Positions 11,301-23,000 of a stretch of 64,000 bases of DNA are shown here, piece by piece. Both the position numbers and the translations under genes were made by a program. The stretch is taken from assembly GCA_038025085.1 (NCBI GenBank), contig CM076144.1:43063001-43127000 (forward strand), written 5' to 3'. A model generated the notes under the pieces. That model was not told the DNA's origin. It searched no databases and saw only the letters and a list, made by a program, of their open reading frames with translations. This stretch comes from Tetragonia tetragonoides. Its lineage: Eukaryota; Streptophyta; Magnoliopsida; Caryophyllales; Aizoaceae. Position 1 is the stretch's first letter; each line of letters begins with the position of its first letter.

Positions 11301-13377
11301 AGCTTGAAAGGATATCCCACCCATATGTAAAACTTTTGTCTGGAGGAATACAACAGGACGTGCCATCACAAAGACATGAACTGAGTAAATTTATCCAAAA
11401 ACAAAATGCGGCCTTTGAGTATTGTTTTGAAGGTTCCCAGTCTTTAGCGTCTTCCACATTAATAGAAGTAAAATTTTGGCCCTCAACTTTCTTTTTTCTT
11501 TTTTTTTTGTCACAAGATTGGCGCCCAAATCTTATTTCCAGTCATTTACACTGAAATTTTTTAATGTAATGACATGTTGTAGGCGTTAAAATGTGAAGAA
11601 TATATCTAATGTTCAAGTTAAAAATACTAACAAACAATGTTTAAGGCTTAGAAATGAAGCAAATGCAGAATGGAAAGTATATACAAATTTGTAGCTTACA
11701 GTTTCCAGAGAACTATTAATCATTGGACTGGATGATCCGTATCTGTGCTGTCTGATTCCTGACCAATTGGCCCATCAGTGCAGATATGAAATGAGCCACG
11801 ATGGATTGTCATCTGGCTTGTGATTGAATTGGCCTGGTCCTGATAACTATGTTATGTATGTGATAGCTCTGATTACAAGGTCAGTGTACCTAATTTGTAT
11901 AGGTCACTGTTCTTGTTAATAATCGAAAACTTATTCTCTTTAAATCTATCATAGGTCATGGAGATGTAAAGGAAATATATTGAACTGTACTGGTTTGATT
12001 ATGTACTTATGGTTAATCAGTCGGCTCTTCTTTATATGTACTAGCTCTCACTGTGCTATTCATTGTCGCAGGTAGGTTCTTGCTCAGCAGGGGACGGGCG
12101 TCAACAGATAAGTAGTCTGGAATCTATTTTCTGTTATGATAAAGCTATTCCAGAGCAGATAATCGAGAAACCTCTTGGGTTATCCATTGCTGAAAAGGAA
12201 ATAGGTGACGCACCCAGTTGTACAGATTGCCAAGCTAAGGGTGCAGTGCTTTGTACCACCTGTGGTGGTTCAGGCTTGTATATTGATTCCATAATGGAGA
12301 GCCAAGGAATTATAGTTAAAGTCCGATGTTTAAGTAAGATCTCTTTACCTCAAACATTTACTGTCTATATCTTTCTGGCAATTAAAAAAATGGAAAACGA
12401 AAACCATTCTCTGATTGAATCTGTATGTTTTGTATCTTTTTGTAAACCATTTGATGCTAGTGCTCTTCCATGGGATCAACTTTATTTGCTTTAAAATAGC
12501 TAGGGGCCTGGTGTTTCTCTTGTCATGTTCACTCGTCAAGTTGTCAATTACTACATGACATCTTTCCATTTTTGAGTTCACTGTGGCTTTGGCATTTTCT
12601 CGAGATTATTTGATTTTTCTCTTGTTCTTCTCTATCGTGAGTCTTTCGGAAACAGCCTCCCTACTAGGTGACTAGTCAGGTGTAAGGCTACGTACATCTG
12701 GACCTCCCCAGACCCCGCCCTCGGCGGGATACTTACTGGGCGGTGGTTGTTGTTTTTCTCTTGTTCTTCTCTATTTTTGTAACTTAGTTGGTTAGTGGAT
12801 GGGAACTTAAATCTCACCACTTCCGTGTCCTGTAGATCATTATGAAAACATGTTTGATCAACTTTGAAGGGCCATATAGCCTATCAATAAGTTTAAAGCA
12901 TGGTAATTTCATTCTCCATTTGTAGTAGTCTGATGTCAGCCGATTTCTGAAACAGATGTCACTCTAAGCAACGGATTTCTGAATTAGATATGACATATGA
13001 GTGTGAGCATAGAATCTGAAAGGCCTTTCAGAAAAACCGATAGTGAAGGCTAGAATATGATTTTGCAGCTCCAATAATGCTTTTGTAATTATTTGGGAAC
13101 ACTAGTTGTGAGGTATATGCTGCTCTTAGCACTGGTGAGTGGTGACTATACATAGCAAGAACCACGAAATGAATATATATGAGCATTTGTTAGATCCGCA
13201 TTAGCTGGTCTGTTAATGATTGGATGAGCTCCATTTTATGACGTACATTATCTTTTATCTTCCTCATAACTTCTCCATCTTGAAATGAGACATTCATAAT
13301 GAACTGTTTTACTTGTAGGTTGTGGAGGAACCGGCAATATTATGTGCTCCGACTGCGGTGGCCGAGGACATTTATGA
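8380..13377 (+). CDS. Predicted plastid DnaJ-type zinc-finger protein
   Basis: Three exons: 8,380-8,538, 12,072-12,333 and 13,319-13,377, giving 159 aa. The first 50 or so residues are rich in Ser, Thr, Lys and hydrophobics with few acidic residues, as in a chloroplast transit peptide; this is an inference. The C-terminal half carries four CxxCxGxG-type motifs (CTDCQAKG, CTTCGGSG, CLSCGGTG, CSDCGGRG), the zinc-binding cysteine-rich domain of DnaJ, with no J domain. Small plastid proteins of this class, such as BSD2-like and related DnaJ-like proteins, act as holdases or assembly factors; the exact member is not identified. The protein ends right after the fourth motif. Exons join in phases 0 and 1. 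Intron 1 is 3.5 kb and repeat-filled. Confidence 0.8.
9357..9505 (+). mobile_element. tRNA-derived SINE in intron 1
   Basis: GGGGTAGCTTAGCTGGTTA (A box) and CCCAGGTTCAAGTCC (B box) sit 40 bp apart, followed by a tail with CAGGGCCACTAGAGG and GGCCATGGGATAATC. Two further copies of this family, more degraded, occur at about 390 and 1,850. It lies in intron 1 of the DnaJ-zinc-finger gene. Confidence 0.65.
10122..10415. mobile_element. Tourist-like MITE (294 bp) in intron 1
   Basis: Terminal inverted repeats GGGCCCGTTTGGCCTA and its exact reverse complement flank a near-palindromic interior, for example AACTTCTAAAAAGTTG and AACTTCTTAGAAGTTG. The flanking 3-bp repeat TAA (10,119-10,121 and 10,416-10,418) and the GGGCC-GTTTGG ends are typical of PIF/Harbinger Tourist MITEs. 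The full-length RNA would fold into a long hairpin. Confidence 0.85.
10855..11560 (-). mobile_element. Probable antisense retroposon 3' end (LINE-like)
   Basis: A poly(T) run at about 10,854 is followed by AAGATAAGAAAAAGTTC, the reverse complement of the TTCTTATCT-A(n) end seen at the LINE remnants near 4,830 and 55,890. The minus strand to the right has a 94-codon open stretch (10,937-11,221) that I do not recognise. The 5' limit and target duplication are not clear. It lies in intron 1 of the DnaJ-zinc-finger gene. Confidence 0.35.
12636..12752 (+). mobile_element. Au-like SINE, 5'-truncated, with 22-bp target duplication
   Basis: The body contains GTAAGGCTACGTACATCTGG, CTCCCCAGACCCCG and a GTTGTTG end, the hallmark 3' region of Au-type plant SINEs. 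A perfect 22-bp direct repeat starting TTTTTCTCTTGTTC flanks it (12,614-12,635 and 12,753-12,774). It lies in intron 2 of the DnaJ-zinc-finger gene. The tRNA-like head is missing. Confidence 0.8.
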
Positions 13378-14230
13378 CTTTTCACTGCATTGTTTGGTAA
13401 CTGGTTTTCCTGATACTGTATTGATGTATAATTTGTTTTCAGCAGGCTTGTAAACGTGACTGGTTTTTCTGATCATGTCTTAATGTATCATCTATACAGC
13501 AGGCCTGTAAACGTGACAATATTTTACAGTGCGTATATTTTTGCTTCCCCTCACCAAAAGAAAAATAAAAGAAAAAAAACGCCACTACCAAATTCCTCAT
13601 CATCATTTTTGTTTTGGTTTTGCAACATTACTAGTTATATTTTCGTGCGATGCACGGTTTGTGTGTTTATAATAAAAAAACATTTTCATTGGTATAAACT
13701 TGAAACAAATTTTTTGCCTATGTTACATCTTGCTACGAAATAATCTGTGGGCTTCTCTCTTTCTATACTCAAATCAACTTTCTTGCTTTCTTGTTTTCTT
13801 GTTTGATTCTAGTTGCATGTCCCGTGTAATACACGATTTTACATAAATATATTTGGTTCCAAATAAAAAATTTCATAGTAATTTATTAGACACATTCTCT
13901 AACAGGTATATGGTGCCTAATAGAAGATACATGCACATATACTAATAGTACTAATTGAAGAAACATGCACCTATACTATGACATTACACTAAGAATTACA
14001 TAGTACTCATAGAAGATACATGCACCTATACTATTTAATGACATGTTAATATATGCTTATATGTCAAAACTTATGTGTCAATCTAGCAAGGGTGCATATT
14101 TCCCGTGCATTGCATGATTTATTTGAAAATTTTCTGTAATACTATGTAAACTAGGTAGTAACCTTGATAGCATACATTACTCAAGCAAATTATATACTTA
14201 CCCAAGCCATGAATTTCGAAACGAATTTTA
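13378..14230. other. AT-rich non-coding stretch with CCCGTGCAATGCACG-like words
   Basis: This is the 3' flank of the DnaJ-zinc-finger gene. Three short GC palindromes stand out in AT-rich DNA: CGTGCGATGCACGG (13,644), CCCGTGTAATACACG (13,820) and CCCGTGCATTGCATG (14,102). Such words are common in subterminal parts of plant Helitron-like repeats, but I could not define element ends. No gene is seen. Confidence 0.4.
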
Positions 14231-14248
14231 AAGATATGAAGACAATTC

Positions 14249-14484
14249 GTCCTGAAAGGGGTAGTGGAGTTGGTCGTGGGGTTGAAATTTTCATGACAAA
14301 GGTCATAGGTTCAATTCCCACTAGGCCTCTTTGCTGAGCCTGTCTACAAGATTTATCTTGTTGGCTTGCCTGGTGTGTGTGGTTTGCAGGCTATTGCATA
14401 CACTCGGAATTTATCCGGTGCACACTCAAAAAGTAATGGTTGAGGGTTCCTCGTAAAATAAAAAAATAAAAATAAAAAAAAAAA
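14249..14484 (+). mobile_element. Full-length tRNA-derived SINE
   Basis: An A box (TAGTGGAGTTGGTCG) and B box (GGTTCAATTCC) lie in the first 70 bp, and the element ends in an A-rich tail with AAATAAAAATAAA. An 18-bp direct repeat AAGATATGAAGACAATTC (14,231-14,248) recurs with one change at 14,485-14,502. All three hallmarks of a SINE insertion are present. Confidence 0.85.
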
Positions 14485-15139
14485 AAGATATGAGGACAAT
14501 TCCATGATTTTTAGGGCAGCACTTGTATTTTTTGCCACAAATTTACAAACCTAGCTCTTTCTTGCCCTAGGCTTTTGAAAAGTATGAAACAACCCTAACA
14601 TATATTTTGAACAATACTCAATATTCCAAGGGTGTATTCATTTGGGGTGAAAGTGGAGTGAACTAGTTTGTTTGAATTTTGCCGGTGTTCTTATAATTAT
14701 GTAATTGTGATGAATAATAAAAATAAAAACAAAATAATAAAACTTATTTTTTATTATGTGATAGGCTTCGCAAGTGCATGATAACTATTGCGTAGTATAA
14801 AAAATTATCGTACCTGTAAAACTGCAATGGTTTTGAATACCAAACCTCTAATAATGGGAAAGCTATGCAGTTTCGAAGATCAAGAGTGGAGTTCTAGGAG
14901 CTAGCAACGATAAACGAAAGTTAAGAAAGAGCAAAATTAATTAGGTATAATCAATGAGTCAAAGGTGTAAGATTGGGGTTTTCTACACCCATCTAGTATG
15001 AATCATCCCCCTCTTGATTGTGTTGGTAACTCACTAGGCAAACACTCACGTTCATAAATTTATTGTTCTCTTTTAAGGATGCAACTAACACCAAAGCAAC
15101 TATTATCACAAGTGGGCTTAAAGAGGCTATCCACATTTG

Positions 15140-15247
15140 CTAATGAGATCTTGGTCTGGGGGTATATTAGATTTCAGGTTCGAATCCCCTACTCTCCTGT
15201 TGTATGTAAATTTGTTTTACTAATTCCTGTATCTCCCTTGTACCAAA
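15140..15247 (+). mobile_element. Short SINE (108 bp) with perfect 20-bp target duplication
   Basis: AAAGAGGCTATCCACATTTG occurs at 15,120-15,139 and 15,248-15,267. Between them are an A-box-like GATCTTGGTCTGGGGG, a perfect B box GGTTCGAATCC, and a T-rich 3' part ending TTGTACC before an A-tract. The perfect duplication implies a recent insertion. Confidence 0.85.
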
Positions 15248-15847
15248 AAAGAGGCTATCCACATTTGAAATCCTTTCATGTATACCACCCAATGTTAATA
15301 TCTATACATTATTGCCTAGATCCCAGGGGTCTAGGTAGCTCAATGTATCCAATAATATTATGCCCAGAGTAAAATAAAACTCTCACTAAATAAAATGAAA
15401 CTCGCGTAGTTTCATTTTTTAGTCATAAATTCAATTTGAGTTTCATTCTTTAGGAACAGTTTTATTTTCTTCAAGGCATAGTTTCATTGGGGTCCACACA
15501 GTTATGTGATTCGAGATATGGGCAATAAGAATTGATTATATCGGTCTTAAAGTATAAAATAATTAAATCCAATACATTAATGGTTCTTGTGTCACCTTGA
15601 AAAGTATCAAATTGTTCTCAAGACAATAAAAGAGTTAGTTAGCTTCTCACAAAATGAAAACTCAGCCACTTGTACAATGAAAATCCTACAAGCCACAAAA
15701 TCATTGATACTCATCTAAAGATCTTTACATTATATTAAACGGCTACGAAAAAGATAATGAAGCCACATCATCGCTGACATGTCATTATTCCAATGATATG
15801 CCAAAAAAAAAAGAAAAAATACTAAAAATCATTATATCGCTCGCACT

Positions 15848-15885
15848 TGAGAGAGAGAGAGAGAGAGAGAGGGTGTGTGTGTGTC
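15848..15885. repeat. (GA)n(GT)n microsatellite
   Basis: About 22 bp of GA repeat runs directly into about 12 bp of GT repeat. The surrounding 15.3-17.2 kb is AT-rich and contains no gene I can support. Confidence 0.85.
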
Positions 15886-17230
15886 ATCGAACAATCTTTG
15901 GCTCTTTGTTTATCAATTTCTTATTTAATGTGTCTACGAAATCTCTAGAATAATATATCATCGGTATGAAAAGGGATTGTCTTCTCCATTTTGTTGAGGA
16001 CATTATCAAGAATTCATTGACATATACATATATTCATAATCAAAAATTTGAAGATTTGGCAGAACTTTTTCATGATGGGAATGATTGGGATTTCCAAGTA
16101 TGACGAGAGCAATATATATCCATATACTCTGAAACCCGAAAATTTGCCAGAAATGAAAGGTAGAAATTGGAAGATAACGCTTATCCTAGCCTCTCGTGCC
16201 TTATGGATTCAACATACAATCTTTAGAAGACCAGGTCTGTACAAAGGTATTCTCCATTGTTTGACGATATGATGAATGACTTTCATACTTTAATGGGGTA
16301 TTGCCTCACAGATGATATCTGCTCAAAATGAGCAAGATTCATTGTATCGGTCAAACCTCCACAACGGTTGAACCACTAATTACATCAAGAGGCGACGTGA
16401 AAAGACGTGGAATGTGCTTTGGAAGTCTTACAAACTCGATTTGCAATAATTCAACAATCAGGTTAGGCATGTGATAAGCACATCATCTATAAATTTATGC
16501 TTGCTTGTATCACCGTACATAACAAGTTAGTCAAGCGAGGAAGAAGGAAAAACCTACCTACATATGATGATGATACAACAAAATTTGATCAAGATTTCTC
16601 TCAACAAATCGAGTGACAAGTAGTTGTGATGATGAGAATCTTTCAAAATACAAATTGCAAGGTTTCAGCTCATCTATGGAGATACTGCGACCAAAAAAAT
16701 AAAAAAACTTGTTCTAACAATGTTATAGGAACAAATTATATATATCCTTAACTATATAAAAAGAAGCTAAGGGGTGTAAAGGACTTTGCATAATAGCTCA
16801 CCACTCACATGTGCGTCTCTTGCATAATATGAGTGTTAAAAATTTACGGTTGACACGCTTACGAGTGGAGTCAACCATGACTCTTCACCTACACGTGTAA
16901 GGTAACGTGACAAAATTTGGGAGAAAGCCTGCTAAGACCAACACATATTTTTCTCCTCAATCATTTTTTGGGAGGCTGAATACATGAAAAAGACATGAAA
17001 AATGCCCAACAGAACAAATAAAAAGAATATGTTGGTATTGAGTTGGGAATACCAACAAATTATTTAACAACACATGAATATGTTAGTAATTGCGGTCAAA
17101 AATTTGAACTAGTCGGCTCAATTATTTTAGAGCTCTAGAAGTACTTGATAGAAAATATATGAAAAATTAGGGCCAAAATAGAGCGGGAATTATGACATTG
17201 GTATATCTATCTATCTATCTATATATATAG

Positions 17231-18567
17231 ATTCAGGATCAAATGAGAACTCTCATTCTTATGAGAACTATGGCATCGTTAGTAAATAATGGAAGGTATA
17301 AGGACATTATTGTCCTTCTGCGCATTAAATTAGCCTTTATCCCCACAGACCCCACCTACTTCCATCCCCTTTCTTCATTCACAATTCCCGTGCTTCTAAA
17401 ATGAAGCTTGACCTGCAACAAGCGTACATCCATGGCTGCCATGAATGAATTACTATAACTAAGCTATGACACTAATTTAAATTATGAACCTCCTCTATCA
17501 TATGAAAACGCCTCAGTTTTTGCACATTAATAGATCATTTCGCCGTAACTCATCACTCATCAACTCCAAATTCATAATCGGCGACCGCCGGAGATAACCC
17601 ACAGATGATGCATGACTAACGATAACCTCGTCTTATGCTACTAGACGTCCGATGTCGTCATTGATCGGAAAATTCCGCCGGCGAAGCTTCGGTAATGGCT
17701 TTCTCTCTCTTCGAAGACTCAGTCGGGGATTTCGCCGGGAAATTCGAACCTCCATTTTATTCTCTTTCCTGTCCCACTCCATTAATGATGTTGCATTTGA
17801 GCTTGAAAAACTTGGCTATGCCTGTTGGTGAATTGATTTATTAAACTGCACATTCATCACTCACCAAACATAGATTCATTGTTGGTGAATTGCAAATTCA
17901 CTGTCATTCTTTGTCAGATTCATTTGTTTATATTACAAATTCATTAGTTGTAAACTGCAAATTCATCAATTTTTAATTGTATATTCATTACTGGTGACCT
18001 TTTTATCACTCCTCGTGCATCTAGCTTAGTAGCAAGCCATATGACAGTTATACTGTCGGATCATCATCACCGAACACCATCGTCGTCCCGTCCGGTGAAC
18101 CCCACAAAAGTTTTTCTTTTTGATAGGACCCACAAAAGGTGAAATGTGGTTGAACTTGTGGAGGTTGACAGAGAGGTGATCCATCGGGTTGGTGGAGGGG
18201 TTAATTAACTCTATCAAGTACCAAGTATAAAAGTTAACTCTATTATAAATAAAAGTTAACATTGTCATTTATAAAAGTTAACTCTGTCATTTACAAAAAT
18301 TAATCCTATTATATGTACAAGTTAACCTTGTCATGTGTACAAATTAACCCTGTCATGTATAAAAGTTAACTCTGTGAAAGGTACAAGTTAATTTTTATTT
18401 TTATTTTTTATTTTTTTTATTTTGCTTGTCTCAGGTTAACCCTGTTAAAGTTATAAAAGTTAACCCTATCATGTACAAAAGTTAACTCGATCATATATAT
18501 AAGTTAACCAAAGTGAGGATGAGTTTTCATAGTTCTCATAAAAACAAGGGTGCTCATGGGAACCCTC

Positions 18568-18570
<3 letters not shown>
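17231..18570. mobile_element. Non-autonomous TIR element containing a GTTAAC minisatellite
   Basis: The left end (GGATCAAATGAGAACTCTC, then TTATGAGAACTATG) returns in reverse complement at the right end (CATAGTTCTCATAAAAACAA, then GGGAACC). Both ends abut TA-rich simple sequence, so the target duplication cannot be read and I leave the superfamily open. Inside are a GC-richer part with GCCGG-containing words (17,580-17,750) and, from about 18,190, a degenerate tandem array. No transposase is seen. Confidence 0.5.
18190..18520. repeat. Degenerate 22-28-bp minisatellite with GTTAAC core
   Basis: At least ten units of the form (A)AAGTTAAC(C/T)CTGTCATGTATA follow each other, interrupted by a T-rich block near 18,400. 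The core GTTAAC is its own reverse complement. A shorter array of the same motif lies at 18,708-18,785 beyond the (TA)n tract, in the opposite orientation. Confidence 0.75.

Positions 18571-18649
<79 letters not shown>
18571..18649. repeat. (TA)n microsatellite
   Basis: About 79 bp of uninterrupted TA lie between two oppositely oriented copies of a TATGAGAACTATGA-bearing terminal sequence. It is likely prone to length change and extrusion. Confidence 0.95.
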
Positions 18650-18652
<3 letters not shown>

Positions 18653-18785
18653 TATGAGAACTCCCCTTTTTATGAGAACTATGAGAACTTTTCTTCTTAT
18701 TTAAACGCGGGTTAACTTTTATACATGATAGGGTTAACTTTTATGCATGAGCTGGTTAACTTTTAATACATAAGCGGGTTAATAT

Positions 18786-20047
18786 ATATAATGAAATTTC
18801 TTATTTATTTTATAATTGTCAAATGTGTAATTTTATGCTATTTTCAATTTCTTCTTTGACTACTTCGCATTAGTTTTTTGTTAATAAATATTTTTAGTTG
18901 GTGATATTAAGAAATGATAAGTAACTGCTGTAAATGAAATTATTAATTATATTAATCTTTACAAAATTATAAATGGTACACTTTGACATTAAGTAATTAA
19001 AGATAAAGGTATTAATTAATGATTTTAAATAGTAATAATCAATCATATCATTTAGAACTAATAAACCATATCCAATAATAACAATTTTGATAGTAATAGA
19101 AAATTGTAATTCATGTTTTATGGGAATAAGTAGGTGAGAGAGAAAATAATGGGATATAGTGGGGAAAAAAAAAGGAGAGAAGGAGAGAGTTCTGATTTGG
19201 GGAAAAAATGGAATGTACAATGAAATGATTAGTTTTTGGAGGGAGATAAAGTGGAAGAAAAATAAACTATCTGACATCTTATTTAGCATGTCACCATTGT
19301 GAGTTATATGAGAAATATGAAAGTTTATGAACATGTCGATTTCTTAGAGTGAAGTGAAATGAAAGGATGAAAAAGGGCTCAAGTACTTGACCGATTATAG
19401 ACAAGTACCATTGTTGACACTCTTAGGAATGTGAAAGTGGGGGAGATAATAAGGAGAGTAATTTTAAAGTGTAATGTGAGGGATATGTTATAAAAAATAT
19501 TTTTGACTCTTTACTTAAATCAGTTGTGGTGTTCAATTAACCATAAATTATTATTTTTCTGTCTTATAAACCAGTAAAAAAGCATTTGGTTGAGAGACAA
19601 CAAAAAAAATAGTTGGAACACGTGTCCTATCACCATGGGCAACAACATATGAATTTAGACAAATCAACAAAGTTTTATTTTTCACTCCCACATTTCACGT
19701 CATGCTCGACTTTGACAGAAGTAAGTATTGTGTAGTCAATTACTTTCTCTATTAACTCTCCAAAATGTCTTCGATATAAATACTATTTAGAATTCACAAT
19801 TGAAATTCTCATTAAAAATCGCTATTTATAGTACGAGTAATACTCTCTCCGTTCCGTAAAGTATGAAAATTTTTTTATTTTTGGATGTCCCAATATATTG
19901 CAAATCAACTCAATAAATTTGCATTGGAACTCCACATATGCCTAGAAATTCAAGTTGTATACACACATAATTTTTTTTTTAATGAGAGACAATGCATTAA
20001 ATGATGTGCCCTTAATTTTTACTATTTTCAAAGAGTTGCATACGTAG
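18786..20047. other. AT-rich non-coding stretch; lone Stowaway-like end at 19,843
   Basis: No gene is seen. CTCTCTCCGTTCCGTAAAG beginning at 19,843 and preceded by TA matches the terminal sequence of Stowaway (Tc1/mariner) MITEs, but no matching right end was found nearby, so it is a truncated copy at best. Confidence 0.4.
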
Positions 20048-23000
20048 GCTTTGTTTGATTCATCTTAATTTTGCTTAAATTCAGTTCAGTTCAGTCCAGT
20101 TCAGTTAAATTTAGTTCATGTGTAACTTTATAACTCATATAACTTTTTATTCCAAAATAATTTCATGATGTTAATTATGTCGGCAATGAAATTCCTGATC
20201 ATTTGCAGCTACAACAGCATGTCTGTGAGTATTTCATTGACCTTTTCTCCACTCAGAAAATTTCTAGCCAAACATCAGATTTTATTTCACCTAATGCTAG
20301 CCCTACTGGGATCAATGCTACTAATATACCCAACTTGGAAGAAATTAAAAAGGCTATGTTTAGCATTGGTGCCCTTAAATCTCCGGGGCCTGATGGTCTA
20401 CATGCCCTCTTCTTTCAAAAATTTTGGGACCTTGTTCAATATGATGTGTGTGACTTTGTGCAAAATGTTTTTTCCTCTGGAGTCTTACCCTTAGGCATCA
20501 ATAATTTTCACATCTCTCTCATTTCCAAAATTGACTCCCCCCAGTCAATTAAACAGTTCAGGCCCATTGGGTTGTGCAATACCCTCTACAAGTGTGTTAC
20601 TAAAATTCTTGTGCAAAGAATTAGACCACATCTGAATCACCTTATATCACCTAACCAAAACAACTTCCTTCCTGGTAGAGGAGCTGAGGTTAATGTGATT
20701 GTTGGTACTGAAATCCTGCACACAATGAAGTGTAGGAAGGGGAAGAAAGGTTGGTTGGCTTTTAAGATAGACCTTGAAAAAGCTTATGATAAATTGGAGT
20801 AGGATTTCATTAGAAACGGTCTTGTTGCTCTCAACTTTGATTCTGCCACTATTAAACTCATTATGAGCTGTGTGACTAACACAGTTGGGTCTGTCTTGTT
20901 TAATGGATGTTTGACTGAGTCATTTTGCCCTTCTAGAGGAATTAGACAAGGAGACCCTCTATCCCCGTATCTTTTTATCCTCTGTATGGAGCTTCTCTCT
21001 CAACTCATTCATGATGCCTGCTCCAATAATACTTGGACACCCATAACCATTGGGAAAGATAAAATTGCCATCTCCCATCTTATGTTTGCGGATGACCTTA
21101 TCCTTTTTGGGGAAGCTAATAGGGAGACTTTTGAAGCTGTTAGATTTACCTTGGATCTCTTTTGTGGAGCTTCAGGGCAGTCAGTTAACCATGATAAAAG
21201 CAGTCTCATTTTTTCTCCTAACACTTCCCAAGACATGATTGAGTTAGCCCAGGAAATTTTGAAGGTCAAAGCTGACAAGGAGCTTGGTAACTACTTGGGT
21301 TTCCCTTTAACCAACAAAAGACCCTCCAAAAATCAGGTTAATTTCATCATTAACAAAGTGAACAGCAAGCTCAGTACCTGGAAAGCTAAAACTTTGTCTA
21401 AAGCGGGTAGGGTTTGCCTTATCAATGCCACCCTCAATTCAATTCCTAACTATTACATGCAATTTTTGCATTTTCCTGAGTACATCCTTAAAGAACTAGA
21501 TAAAACCATTATAAAGTTTCTTTGGGGTGATACGAAAGAAAAAACTAAATTGCATCTTGTGGCTAAGGAAAAAGTTTTCCTTCCTAAGGAAAAAGGGGGT
21601 TTGGGGATTAGATGTAACTCTACTATGAACAAAATCCATATGTCAAAGTTTTGTTGGAAGTTATCATCAGGCAAGGATAATCTGGCAACAAAAATCATCA
21701 AAAGCAAGTACATTCATAAGAGAAAGAGGGCTATTCTGTTTGACAGAGGATTTCACTTTTGGAACAATTTGGGAAAAGGTTGGGATTTATTTTTCAAAAA
21801 TATGATTTGGGTCATTGGAAATGGCAAGAGTATCTGTGTTTGGCAGGACAACTGGTTGGGAGTAGGTGCTCTTAGGGGTCTAATTCAGGGGCCTCTAAAG
21901 GAAAATGAAGAATTTGGTAAATTAGCTGGTTGTGTTAGTAATAATTGTTGGAATTTTGATAAACTCTCCTTTGCTCTTCCTGACCACCTAGTGAGTCTGT
22001 TTAACAAGTTCCACCCTCCTGAGGTGAACTCTACCCTTGAGGATTTCCCTACTTGCAAACTAGCTGCAGGAGGGAAATTCCTTAATTTTGAAGCTTATAA
22101 TCAAAGTACTAGGGATACTAGTGAGGAGGAGGATATCAATTGGTTATGGAAAGTGGACACAGCTCTCCAAATTAAAAATTTTCTTTGGTTAATTTGGCAG
22201 GATAGACTGCCCCATGCTGTCACCCTCAACCAAAGAAATATTATTGACAGTGCTGTGTGCTCAATCTGTGATAGTGGTTTTGAAAATTCCCTGCATATTT
22301 TGCGTGATTGCACCTTTGCAAAAGATTTTTGGAAAAGCATCAAGGTTCCTCTTAGCTTTTTCAACTGTAATCTTCACGAATAGCTTGCTAAGAACCTCTC
22401 TGCTGACTCCTTTCACCAAAATCTGCCCTGGCCTGTCTTCTTTGCCTTCACAATTTGGAACCTTTGGAAAAAGAGAAATGGTAGATTATTCCAACAAATT
22501 GACCTCTCTTTGGCAACTTGGAGCCACAAAAATACCTTTGACTGCTGGGAACATATTAGTAGTAAACAGGGCAAGAACTCTAAGGTCAAGCAAACTATAC
22601 AAGTCAAATGGGAACCCCCACCCCCTGACATGTTTAAATTTAATGTTGATGCAGCATACAAAGACAACCTGGCCAAGGCAGGTTTGGGAGGGATGCTAAG
22701 GAACAACAATGGAGAGTGGAAGATGGGGTTTGTGAAGTCACAGATGGCAAGATCTCCTCTGCACGCAGAGCTGCTAGCTTTGGAGGAGGGGCTCAGATTG
22801 TGCAAAACCCACAAGTGGAGCAACGTCATCTTCAACATGGATTCGCTTAGAGCTACACAACTATTAGCCAATGAACCCCCTCCCAGGGACATTCTAACTG
22901 ATACCCTCTTAGGATGCAGGACACTGATCAAAGAAGGAAACAACATCAAGGTGGAGCACTGTTTCAGGGAGCAAAACCAAGCAGCGAACGCAGTGGCTAA

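Noticed and set aside
15848..15885. Repeat arrays as a CRISPR-like or satellite locus
   Set aside because: All arrays seen are simple microsatellites or degenerate minisatellites. There are no regular repeats with unique spacers.
15730..16800. Possible Helitron (GCCACATCATCG near the left, CTATATAAAAAG near 16,753)
   Set aside because: No 5' TC start with a 3' hairpin-CTRR end could be paired, and no Rep/helicase is encoded.
18513..18704. Open frame with a long Tyr-Ile repeat
   Set aside because: It is translation of the (TA)n tract.
18894..19334. 146-codon minus-strand open frame rich in Ile, Phe and Ser
   Set aside because: The composition is that of AT-rich non-coding DNA, and no motif or signal of a gene is present.
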